Assembly (NCBI RefSeq): GCF_005280735.1
Contig: NZ_CP040078.1
Coordinates: forward strand, 1,488,001-1,552,000
From: Trinickia violacea
GTDB taxonomy: Bacteria; Pseudomonadota; Gammaproteobacteria; Burkholderiales; Burkholderiaceae
Reading direction: 5' to 3'
Length of the DNA stretch: 64,000 bases
The position numbers were made by a program, and so were the translations under genes. Under the pieces are notes generated by a model. That model searched no databases, was not told the DNA's origin, and saw only the letters and a program-made list of their open reading frames with translations. Shown piece after piece: positions 26,839 to 34,784 of the stretch (position 1 is its first letter; each line of letters starts with the position of its first letter).

Positions 26839-27231
26839 TCATTTCAACGTCTTCAGGTAGGCGATGATGTCCGCGCGCTCTTTGGCGTCGGTCACGCCCG
26901 AGAACGGCATGATGTTGCCCGGCACGGCCGCCTGCGGGTTGGTCAGGTAGGCGTCGAGGATCTTCTCGTCCCAGGGCTTGTTAAAGCCCTTCATCGCGCG
27001 TGAGAAGCGAAAGCCCGGGAATGTGCCCGCCTGCCTGCCAACCACGCCCTTGAGGCTCGGACCGACGCCGTTCGTGTCGTCAACGGAATGGCAGGCGGCG
27101 CACTGCGCGAACGCCGTATTGCCGGCGGCGACGTCCTGGGCGGCCGCGGGGCCGGCAATCGCGGCGGCCGCATGCGCGGCACCGGCAAGAATGGTCAGGC
27201 GGCGGAATATCGTGGGAGACGTCTTCATCAT
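26839..27231 (-). CDS. Class I cytochrome c, dehydrogenase electron acceptor
   Basis: 130 residues from the ATG pair at 27231/27228. A Sec signal (AAHAAAAIAGPAAAQ) is followed by a monohaem c-type domain: Cys44-Cys47-His48 in CAACHS and the axial Met108 in NIMPFSG, with ADIIAYLKTLK at the end. It is the last gene of the dehydrogenase operon, 83 bp after the flavoprotein gene. It probably accepts electrons from the GMC subunit and passes them to the respiratory chain. FAD-glucose dehydrogenase and gluconate dehydrogenase complexes usually use a tri-haem subunit, so this is a smaller version. Confidence 0.9.
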   Translation of the reverse strand: MMKTSPTIFRRLTILAGAAHAAAAIAGPAAAQDVAAGNTAFAQCAACHSVDDTNGVGPSLKGVVGRQAGTFPGFRFSRAMKGFNKPWDEKILDAYLTNPQAAVPGNIMPFSGVTDAKERADIIAYLKTLK

Positions 27232-27314
27232 TACCCCTGCGGTTGTGCTGCCCGCATCGAAGTGGCGCGCGCTGCCGGCGAGCCCGCAGGCCGGGGCGGC
27301 GGTGCACGCGGCGC

Positions 27315-29075
27315 TCAGGTCAGCATGCCCGGCCGCTGCGTGTAGCGCACCAGATCGTCGCCCAGGCGCAGCGCAAGCGCCGCGAGCGGGCCGGTTGGGT
27401 TGTAGCCGGAATTGTGCGGATAGACCGACGCGCCGACCACGAACAGGTTGTGCGCATCCCAGTGCTGCAGGTGCGGCGAGACCACGCTCGTCTTCGGATC
27501 GGTGCCCATGACGGTGCCACCCGTCACGTGCGTGCTCTGATACACGCGCGTATCGAACGGCGCCTTGCGCGGCGCGGCCGGACTCGCGATGTCGGCGTTG
27601 ATCGCCTTGCCGATCTCGGCCATCTTCTTCGTCACGTAGTCTGACGTCTTCAACTCGTTCTCGCGGAAGTCGAACGTCATGCGCAGCAGCGGCTGGCCGA
27701 AGGCGTCGGTGTAAATCGGATCGAGGCTCAGGTAGTTCTCGCGGTGCGGATAGCAGCTGCCCTGGACGCCGAGCGACATCGAGTGCGCATACCAGTCCGC
27801 GTTGGCCTTCTTCCACGAAGTGCCCCATTGCGGCGTGCCGGGCGGCAAGCGCCGGAAACCGATGGGCCGTCCCGCGAACTGGCTCGCGTTGATGCCCCCG
27901 CCGCCGAGGAAGCCCAGTCCCGAGTGATCAAAGTTGTCGTTGTTGAAATCGTCGATCACCATCTGCGTGCTGCCACTTGCGAGGAACGGGTTGAACCAGC
28001 GGTCCTTGATGAACAGGTTCATGCCCGAGTTGGTCTGATAGCAGAAGTTCTTGCCGACCACGCCGGTTTGCGAGAACGGGTCGTACGGCTCGCCGATCTT
28101 GCTCGTGAGCAGGAGCCGGGTGTTGGTCATGGTGAAGGCGCCTAGCACCACGACGTCGGCAGGCTGTTCATGCTCCTGACCTGTTTGCAGGTCGACATAG
28201 TGGACGCCGGCTACGCGCTTGGCGCGCGCGTCGTAGTTCACGCCGAGCACGTGCGCGTACAGACGGATCTCGAAGCCCTTGCGTTGCTTGAGCATCGGAT
28301 AGAGCAGCACATCGGGCGATCCCTTCGCGTTGGCCTCGCAGATGAAGCGATCGCAGTGGCCGCAGTACTGGCATTGCCCGAGCACCTGGCCGTCCGGATT
28401 GATGTATGACCCTGACGAATTGGCCGCTGGCGTAGGGAATGGCTCGTAGCCGAGCTTCTTCGCCGTCTGGGCGAACACCAGGCCGGCCTCGGTCGGCTCG
28501 AGCGGCCTTTGCGGGAATTCATCGCGGCGCCAAGGCTCGAACGGATTGCCGCCCTCCTGCGGCTTGCCCTGGATATTGCCCGCGCGGCCCGACAGCCCGA
28601 ACAGCTTCTCGAACAGGTCGTGGTATGGCTCTATCTCCCTGTACGTCGTACCCCAGTCCTGGAGCGGCATGTCTTTCGGGATGGCCGCCTTGCCGTAGCG
28701 CTGCTCGTAGTGGCTGCGCAATTGCGGATCGTATTCGGCCCAGCGCCACGTGTGGCCGCTCCAGTGGTTGGCCGCGCCGCCCATGCCCTCGCCAGGCAGG
28801 AATGCCTCCATCCAACGGATTGGCAGCGCCGATTCCTTCGCGGTGTAGCGCAGCGTGTAGGTCTGCACCGACCAGTCCTGTATCAACCCCTGGTGCACGT
28901 CCCAGCGCAGTTCGTCGCGCTGGGTCGGCACCTTGGCCTCTGCGCCGGTGGTGTGGTCGCCGCCGCGCTCCAGCACGAGCACTTCCACGCCCTTGCTGGT
29001 GAGCTGGCGGGCGATGAGGCCCGCAGTCAGGCCGCCGCCGACGATCACGACGGTACGCTTGTCGAGTTTTTTCAT
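27315..29075 (-). CDS. GMC-family FAD dehydrogenase, large subunit
   Basis: 586 residues. The FAD site is VVIVGGGLTAGLIARQLTSKG with ERGGDHTTG, and LPGEGMGGAANHWSGHTWRW is the second GMC motif. The C-terminal active site includes QSTHVTGGTVMGTDP and SGYNPTGPLAALALRLGDD. The gene sits in the order small Tat subunit, flavoprotein, cytochrome, as in gluconate 2-dehydrogenase, sorbitol and FAD-glucose dehydrogenases, and would oxidise an alcohol or sugar in the periplasm. It has no signal peptide, so export probably relies on the small subunit. A Cys group (235, 238, 241, 246) may hold an Fe-S cluster. Confidence 0.9.
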   Translation of the reverse strand: MKKLDKRTVVIVGGGLTAGLIARQLTSKGVEVLVLERGGDHTTGAEAKVPTQRDELRWDVHQGLIQDWSVQTYTLRYTAKESALPIRWMEAFLPGEGMGGAANHWSGHTWRWAEYDPQLRSHYEQRYGKAAIPKDMPLQDWGTTYREIEPYHDLFEKLFGLSGRAGNIQGKPQEGGNPFEPWRRDEFPQRPLEPTEAGLVFAQTAKKLGYEPFPTPAANSSGSYINPDGQVLGQCQYCGHCDRFICEANAKGSPDVLLYPMLKQRKGFEIRLYAHVLGVNYDARAKRVAGVHYVDLQTGQEHEQPADVVVLGAFTMTNTRLLLTSKIGEPYDPFSQTGVVGKNFCYQTNSGMNLFIKDRWFNPFLASGSTQMVIDDFNNDNFDHSGLGFLGGGGINASQFAGRPIGFRRLPPGTPQWGTSWKKANADWYAHSMSLGVQGSCYPHRENYLSLDPIYTDAFGQPLLRMTFDFRENELKTSDYVTKKMAEIGKAINADIASPAAPRKAPFDTRVYQSTHVTGGTVMGTDPKTSVVSPHLQHWDAHNLFVVGASVYPHNSGYNPTGPLAALALRLGDDLVRYTQRPGMLT

Positions 29076-29088
29076 GGCGAGCCCCCGC

Positions 29089-29856
29089 TCAGCTGAAATC
29101 GGCGATCGACTTCGGATCCTTGGCGCCCGGGTAGGGCTTGCCGCGGTACTGCACCATGTCGATGGCGTGCGTGGCCGGCAGACCGGGGTAGCCGATCATG
29201 CGCCAGAACACCTTGTCGAAGTTGCCGCCGTAAATTGGGTCGGCGAAGCACGCCTGCGTGAAGAGGGGATAGACGAGACTGTTGAACCAGTAGGCGAGGT
29301 CGAGATCCTTGCCCTTGACCTTGCCGCCGGCGAGGTCATGCAGGAAGTCGTCGGCCTCGGCCGGGCTAAATTGATCGAAGGTCTTGTTCGCGCGAGCCCT
29401 GGCCGCCGCGTTGACCTCGGCGATGCCGGCCTTGAAATGCTGCTCGGGAGTCAGCGGCAGCTGCGGACCCTGCTCGGGACGCCCCGTGCCGAACGGGCCG
29501 CGCAGGTAGCGTTTGGCGCCCTGGCCGAAGGCCCCTGCGAGCTGACGGTCGATGTAGATCGCGAGCCCGCAGTCGACGCCGTTGGGCGTGTACTGGTCGG
29601 CGGGACACATCACGTTAACCATCGTCTCGACGAATGCCGCCTCGTCGGGACTAAACGAGTTGTAGCCGAGAACGTTGTTGAGTTTGGGTCCGGTCGGCGC
29701 TGCGGTCCGGGCCGGCTGCTGGGCCAGTGCGGGAGAGGCCAGCACTGCGGCGCCGGCCACGAGGGCCTGGTTGAAGGGCAGGGCGCCGGAAACCGTCGCC
29801 ACCTGCTGCAGGAACCTACGTCTCCTGTTATTACCGTCTTCGGGCGTGTCGCTCAT
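29089..29856 (-). CDS. Gluconate 2-dehydrogenase subunit 3-like small subunit (Tat)
   Basis: 255 residues. The N-terminus carries a Tat motif (NNRRRRFLQQVATVSGALPF) ending near PALAQ. The body (FSPDEAAFVETMVNVMCPADQYTPNGVDCGLAIYIDRQLAG and FFADPIYGGN-like QACFADPIYGGNFDKVFWRMIGYPG) matches the small subunit of membrane-bound sugar dehydrogenases. In that family this subunit carries the flavoprotein across the membrane. Start is 13 bp upstream of the GMC gene's ATG region, so the two are tightly coupled. First gene of the operon. Confidence 0.9.
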   Translation of the reverse strand: MSDTPEDGNNRRRRFLQQVATVSGALPFNQALVAGAAVLASPALAQQPARTAAPTGPKLNNVLGYNSFSPDEAAFVETMVNVMCPADQYTPNGVDCGLAIYIDRQLAGAFGQGAKRYLRGPFGTGRPEQGPQLPLTPEQHFKAGIAEVNAAARARANKTFDQFSPAEADDFLHDLAGGKVKGKDLDLAYWFNSLVYPLFTQACFADPIYGGNFDKVFWRMIGYPGLPATHAIDMVQYRGKPYPGAKDPKSIADFS

Positions 29857-30898
29857 CTTCTGGTCCTTTGGCGATAAGGGCCGGGCGTTGTCTCGCCGGC
29901 ATGACGTGTACTCGGCGCGGCGGAGCAGATCAACCGTGGTAGGCCAACTCTTGCCAACACGGAGAGTCTATTTCCTGCGTCACTTACCGATTCAATGCTC
30001 GTTGTATGGGGTCGTCGGGATAGAAGGCCGTAAAGGCGCCGCTGCCGCCGGGGATGGCAGTCCAAGAGTCGGCGACGGTGGCGAGCACGACGGCGCGCTG
30101 ACGATGACCGCCACCGCGTGGATCGCGATCGGCAGGGCCGCGAACACAATGGCCAGTCAAGCGGAGCGTAGATGCAGCATGAGCATCTCCTCCATCCAGC
30201 CAGATAAACCCGATTTAAAGCCTGTTATTTGGCGGCAACGATGCCAAGGACATGCCCATTAGAGAAAGCATATGAACGTGTCCGCGCTTCCGCTCGCCCA
30301 AACGAGTGCAGATGTGCGGATGCACACATAAGCGCTTGCCACATCCCAATGCCCGTGAGGAATGTCCGCTTCCGTCGGTACCGTCCGTGTTCGCGGAGAC
30401 AGCTATTTGAAAGGGAACGGGCGATTCATTACGTTGCCCCATTTTCAGCACGGGCGACATCATGCACAGGCCTATCACAGTCGAGGCGGTCGTGTCCGCC
30501 CTCTGTTTGTCGCTTTACGGATTCGAGCGATTGCCGGACGGTCTCATGGAGGCGCCTACCATCGTCAGGTTTTAGCTTCGACCTCGGTGGGCCGCGCTGC
30601 ATGACGTGCTTGGATGTCGCTAACCGCGTGGTGCGGCGCCCGCTTGTAGTGGTTCGCCAAATATGAAATTCAAGATTTCCGTCCTTGACGAGGGTACAAA
30701 GGATGCCTCAATGACCCTCATTGCTCGTTATGCGCCTTGCGGCACCGCTTCAAATTGCCAATGGACATCAGAGCAGAAAGTCGCCATTGGGATTGCAGCG
30801 GTGATGCAGGCTCTGGTAACTTCGACGGGACCCGCATCGACGCCCATCGACTCCGCAGCGCGGATCGCGCGGCGGGATGATCGAGCGCGAAACAAGGA
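29857..30898. other. 1.04-kb gene-poor region
   Basis: Contains the presumed promoter of the dehydrogenase operon. On the minus strand near 30180, GGAGGAGATGCTC precedes an ATG whose frame hits TGA after nine codons and then reads on as a hydrophobic signal-like segment (LAIVFAALPIAIHAVAV), suggesting a decayed exported protein. An open frame at 30663-30938 (+) has no ribosome site or recognisable family. Nothing else is supported. Confidence 0.4.
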
Positions 30899-31102
30899 GG
30901 GTCCACGTATCCGGGACGCACGCGACACTTCCATGTGACGGTGCAAGCGCCGAACGGGCCCACCCTCACGACCCAACTTTACTTTCCGGGCGAGCAGCGC
31001 AACGCTCGCGATTTCCTGTTTGATCGCCGACTGCTGATGACGATGGACGACCACGGCGGGCGCAAGGCAGCCCGGTTCGATTTCGTGCTCGCGTTTGCGT
31101 AG
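30899..31102 (+). pseudogene. C-terminal remnant of an intradiol ring-cleavage dioxygenase
   Basis: The frame reads YPGRTRHFHVTVQAPNG, TTQLYFPGEQRNARDFLFDRRLL, then a short end with TAG at 31100. This is the C-terminal part of the catechol/protocatechuate-type intradiol dioxygenase family, in which the HFHV His is an iron ligand and the TTQLYFPGE motif is conserved. The upstream Tyr ligands and the N-terminal two thirds are absent, and a TGA at 30878 closes the frame just before. A deletion has removed the rest. Confidence 0.72.
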
Positions 31103-31144
31103 CGCAAGTCACGGATTTCGATGGCGCCCGGGATTTCATTCCGG

Positions 31145-31396
31145 TCAGCCGAAGACGCCCGCGTCGAGATCTCTCGTGAAATGCTGTAGCCAATCGCTTT
31201 CGTCGCATAACGGGTATTCCTTCGTAACGTGCGTCGATAGCCTCGTTATGCAGACATAGCCCTGCATACCGCAGTTCTCGTCACTCTTGGGGTCTGTCGT
31301 GTCGGTTTCCCGAAGATCGAAATCTCCTTCTGCCAAACCGTTGCGCTGCAGCGTCGCGAGAAAATCTTTGTGTTCATCTGGTTCGATCAGGCGCAT
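31145..31396 (-). CDS. Hypothetical protein, 83 aa
   Basis: An acidic small protein (MRLIEPDEHKDFLATLQRNGLAEGDFDLRETDTTDPK, then GYVCITRLSTHVTKEYPLCDESDWLQHFTRDLDAGVFG). The evenly mixed composition and a GGGGGA-type ribosome site favour a real gene. No family is recognised. The sequence style (an N-terminal target-like helix, then beta strands with ITRLSTHVTKEY) suggests a small alpha-beta domain. Same strand as the formamidase gene, but no linkage is evident. Confidence 0.5.
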   Translation of the reverse strand: MRLIEPDEHKDFLATLQRNGLAEGDFDLRETDTTDPKSDENCGMQGYVCITRLSTHVTKEYPLCDESDWLQHFTRDLDAGVFG

Positions 31397-32016
31397 GTTC
31401 GTCCCCCGATGTGTTCAACGGAGATATCGTCAACCGATGCCAGTATGCTCTCGGCCGCCGCTTTCGGAGCGAGCCGGGCCGGCTCGGTCTCATCAAACGC
31501 GCCGTCGCTGTATAGCCTTGAGCTAGGCGGGGGCGCTCCCCAGCGTTGTGACGTAGACCGTATCGAATCTGCCAGTCTTCCAGCAGTAATTCTGTCAACT
31601 CGCCGCGGGAACGCACGCCCATCCCCGCTCTCCGTCGCGAGACAAGGGTCTCGCGAGGCGAAATGATTCTGTCACCGGCAAATGCCAGTCCTTCAGGCTG
31701 CCGGGCCGCTGAGCGGCAACGTCTCTGTGCGGCCATGAACAGTCCTCGAGGGCGTGATCCCCAAGGTCCGCTTTTGCCGTGCGGATACAACCGGTCGATG
31801 CAACACACTGGAGCCCAGCTCTTCGACCGAAACCACTCGTCCGTACAGGGAAATCTGGCCGAGACAGGCGGGTGAAGCCATGGACGCTATATTTACCCGA
31901 TGGGATCGAGGGGGGTATCGGACTAATAGCATCTGTTAGATCACATCGTGACGATCTCGACTACGGAATGGTTTAACTTGTCATGTCATTCATCGCATAT
32001 ACAAACGGAGGTACCG
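31397..32016. other. 620-bp region with no supported gene
   Basis: Several open frames exist on both strands but none has a ribosome site or a family pattern. The 3' end (31930-32016) is AT-richer and probably carries the promoter of the small membrane protein at 32017. Confidence 0.45.
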
Positions 32017-32442
32017 ATGATTCCAGCGAGCAGTGCGGACGTGGGATCAACCTCGGTCTGGTTGAGTCCTCCGGTGGTCGCGGCACTGGTGGCCGCCATC
32101 GTTGCCTTGCTGACGGCCCTCATCACTGCATTCGTAACGGTCGGTGTCGCTGAGCGAAAGCTCAGACGAGACTTCCGTCTTGAGTTCGCTGCTGAAGGCG
32201 TTGCCCACCAGTTGATGATGGACCCGGAATGGAGCCTGCGTTCGTTTGCCGTGATCAAACACCACCTCGGGGGCTTCGACGACGACGACCTGCGACGGAT
32301 TCTGGTGCGTGCCGGGGCGATTCGATTCTCATCTCCATCCGGAAAGGAACTGTGGGGGCTGTTGGAGCGAAACCACCATCTACTTGGCGCGACGACCATC
32401 AGCGAAGAGCCAGGGCATCGAAGCGGAAAGACTCAAGGGTGA
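32017..32442 (+). CDS. Small membrane-anchored protein of unknown function
   Basis: 141 residues from the ATG at 32017, chosen for the perfect GGAGG six bases upstream. One long hydrophobic segment (VVAALVAAIVALLTALITAFVTVG, residues about 19-42) is followed by a charged cytoplasmic or periplasmic part: RKLRRDFRLEFAAEGVAHQLM, WSLRSFAVIKHHLGGFDDDDLRRILVRAGAIRF and GKELWGLLERN. The soluble part looks like a short helical domain. I do not recognise the family. It stands alone, ending 102 bp from the formamidase gene, which is convergent. Confidence 0.65.
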   Translation: MIPASSADVGSTSVWLSPPVVAALVAAIVALLTALITAFVTVGVAERKLRRDFRLEFAAEGVAHQLMMDPEWSLRSFAVIKHHLGGFDDDDLRRILVRAGAIRFSSPSGKELWGLLERNHHLLGATTISEEPGHRSGKTQG

Positions 32443-32544
32443 AGCTTAGGAGTCGAACAAGCGTGTCGGACGCCCCGATCGATGCCATGCGCGCACGCGC
32501 CGCGCCTCATCCGAAAATCCGATATGAGGGACGGCGTTTTTTTG

Positions 32545-33876
32545 TTAGAGCTGGTACTTCTCGCGCACCAGATGCCCGATCCCGATGCGCTCGAGGATCG
32601 CGAGCGGGCACAGGAAGGTCACGCGCACCGTGCCGGGTAGCCGACTGATATCGATCGAGCCCGTGATCGTCGCCCGGTTCAGGACCTCTTCATACGCGAG
32701 CCCCGTCACGGCCGCGGCGCGCCGCAAGCCGTTCTCGGTGGCCTCGTTCAGGTTGGCGCCGCTGCCGATGAACGTGATCGGCCCGCTCTCCTCGACATCG
32801 CGCTGACCCCAGCGCGCGCCGAGCTCGGCCACCTTTTGCCGCTGCAAGGCGCTCATCGGACGCGCCATCGGCGGCAGGTCGTCGATGTTCTGCAGCAGGA
32901 TCGGGCCTTCGAGCGCGAGGTTCTTGATGACCTCGACGGTGATCTCGGTTTCGCCGGACACGTCGGTCGCATGCCCGGCGATCTCGCCGTTGCCCTGTTG
33001 CGCGTGCATGTCGCCTAGATACACGCCGGCGCCCGGCACCTTGACGGGGCAAATCAGGATGCAGCCCTCTCGGACCGAGTTGGTGTCCATGTGCCCGTCA
33101 GTCTTGGCCGCGTGCAGCTCCTCGTGCGTCAGCGCGTAGCGATGCGGCGCGCCGACCAGGTATTGGCCGAAATCGGCGCAGTTGTGCGAGTCGGGGATGT
33201 CGCGCGAGGGTGTCGTGCCGATGTTGCCGAGGAACGGGCGCATGTGCGCCGCCACGCCCGGGATGTCGGCGCGCGCGAGCGACAGGATCGAATGCTGGGC
33301 CGCAAGCTCGGGCAGGGCCGACATCAACGGCGCGTTGCCCGCCAGGCGATCGGCGACCTGCTGATTGACGGTCAGGCTGACCTGGTTTTCCTGATCGAGG
33401 ACGATCACGTAGCCATGCTTGAAGCGGAACGCGCTGACCTCGGCGCCGCAGTGATCGCAGCGAATGGCGTCCTCGCCGATGCCTTCGACATGGCTCGCCG
33501 GGTGCTCCGTGCCGCACGCCGCGCAGAACTTGGCGACGAACGGGTCGCCGTGGTAGCGGCCCTCGACGAATTCCATCATGCCCGAAGACGTCGCGACCGA
33601 CGTGACGCGCAGGCGTTCAATCTTCAGCGCGACGGCGTCGCCGACCTCGGCCCCGGCGATCGCGACCGGTTGCGTCACCTCGTGGCCACCCTGGAAGGCC
33701 GGCGTGATCATCGGCCCCCAGCAGCCGGGCGGCGTGCCGGCGATCAGCGTGCCGCCGTCGGCGAGCGGACCGAGCATGGTCTGGCTGGGCCCGATGAGCC
33801 CACTCGTGTAGGAATCGACACGCAGCCGTTTGACAGGCGGCTGCGCCGTGATGGCCTCGGAAAGGAGGGTCGTCAT
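32545..33876 (-). CDS. fmdA: Acetamidase/formamidase-family amide hydrolase
   Basis: 443 residues from the ATG at 33876 with GGAGAG upstream. The FmdA/AmdA fold is seen in LADGGTLIAGTPPGCWGPMITPAFQGGHEVTQPVAIAGAEVGD, GCILICPVKVPGAGVYLGDMHAQQGNGEIAGHATDVSGE and GSGANLNEATENGLRRAAAVTG. The GDMHAQQGDGE-type block is the active-site core for formamide or short amides. An unusual Cys4 group (Cys118, Cys121, Cys140, Cys143 in FCAACG and RCDHCG) looks like a zinc-ribbon insertion. It appears to be a single-gene unit. Cytoplasmic enzyme releasing ammonia from an amide. Confidence 0.9.
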   Translation of the reverse strand: MTTLLSEAITAQPPVKRLRVDSYTSGLIGPSQTMLGPLADGGTLIAGTPPGCWGPMITPAFQGGHEVTQPVAIAGAEVGDAVALKIERLRVTSVATSSGMMEFVEGRYHGDPFVAKFCAACGTEHPASHVEGIGEDAIRCDHCGAEVSAFRFKHGYVIVLDQENQVSLTVNQQVADRLAGNAPLMSALPELAAQHSILSLARADIPGVAAHMRPFLGNIGTTPSRDIPDSHNCADFGQYLVGAPHRYALTHEELHAAKTDGHMDTNSVREGCILICPVKVPGAGVYLGDMHAQQGNGEIAGHATDVSGETEITVEVIKNLALEGPILLQNIDDLPPMARPMSALQRQKVAELGARWGQRDVEESGPITFIGSGANLNEATENGLRRAAAVTGLAYEEVLNRATITGSIDISRLPGTVRVTFLCPLAILERIGIGHLVREKYQL

Positions 33877-34098
33877 GTTTGCTCTCCACATGCCGCATCG
33901 AATGCGGCGTTTGTTTGAAAGAGAAGCACGATCGCTCGTGGCGCCGATCGTGCGGGCTGGAGTGATTCGTCGTTTGCGGTCGTGCGGGTCCGGCGATCCG
34001 GATGTCGCCTCTAAAGGCCGTGTACGGGGGCCTTTACGTCGCATCGACACCGATGATGAGCTCGCTGCCGAGCCAGCCGGTGGCCATCGCGTCGCTGC

Positions 34099-34710
34099 TT
34101 ACGCCGGCAGCGCTTCGCCGGACTGCTCGCGGGCGAGGTACTGGGCGTACCACTCCGGCCAGTTGTCGTCATGCTTGCCGCCATTGCGCTCCTCATGCTC
34201 GCCGTGCGCAGCGGCGGCGCGCCGCAGCGCGGCCGCGAGGTCGTTTGGCGATGTGAACTTCGTATCGCCGCTCACACGACCAGGCAGGCGCGTGGTGACT
34301 TCCTGCAGCAGCCAGCTGTTGCCGTCCGGGTCGCTGAACCTGGCGTACGAGGAGTAGGTGTTGCGCTGCGGATGCGGGCCGCTCTGTGCGGGTTCGCCGG
34401 GGGTCAGGTGGAACACTTCGCTCACGTCGACGCCCAGGTCGATGAGCTCGGCGCGAGCCGCCTCGATGTCGGACACGACGAGATAGAGCTGCGCCGAGCC
34501 CGGCGTTGCCGTCGTGACCCCCTTGCCGAAATGGATCGAGCCTGGCGAGCCCGGAGGCGTGTACTGCAGGAGCCGGAAGGCATCTGCCTTGTTGATCTCG
34601 GCGTCAAGCTTCCAGCCCAGGTTGCTGTAGAACCGCTTGGCGCGATCGACGTCCGATACGGGGATGACGACCACTTCGAGCTTCAGGTCGTTCGTGGCAG
34701 TGATTTTCAT
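34099..34710 (-). CDS. VOC (glyoxalase-like) protein
   Basis: 203 residues from MKITATNDLKLEVVVIPVSDVDRAKRFYSNLGWKLDAEIN. The core is one VOC module: SAQLYLVVSDIEAARAELIDLGVDVSEVFHL and YSSYARFSDPDGNSWLLQEVTTRLPGR. After residue 145 an extra polar tail (ALRRAAAAHGEHEERNGGKHDDNWPEWYAQYL) is seen, which is not part of the fold. It is on the same strand 74 bp after the second epoxide hydrolase and may be part of that operon. Reaction unknown. Confidence 0.86.
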   Translation of the reverse strand: MKITATNDLKLEVVVIPVSDVDRAKRFYSNLGWKLDAEINKADAFRLLQYTPPGSPGSIHFGKGVTTATPGSAQLYLVVSDIEAARAELIDLGVDVSEVFHLTPGEPAQSGPHPQRNTYSSYARFSDPDGNSWLLQEVTTRLPGRVSGDTKFTSPNDLAAALRRAAAAHGEHEERNGGKHDDNWPEWYAQYLAREQSGEALPA

Positions 34711-34784
34711 GATCAAACTCCATTCAGAGAGATGGCTTGACGAGATGCGGCCGATGCCCGCAGGCTGCGGCATCTTTTGGGACG

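Noticed and set aside
30663..30938. A 91-codon frame before the dioxygenase remnant
   Set aside because: No ribosome site, and the frame differs from that of the dioxygenase fragment; I could not connect the two.
31374..31932. Overlapping minus-strand frames upstream of the 83-aa protein
   Set aside because: No start site or fold pattern; a decayed regulator was considered but could not be supported.
21231..33876. A single amide-use system joining the Liv-type importer, GMC dehydrogenase and formamidase
   Set aside because: The gene sets are separated by promoters and by 2 kb of gene-poor DNA; no common regulator or site was seen.
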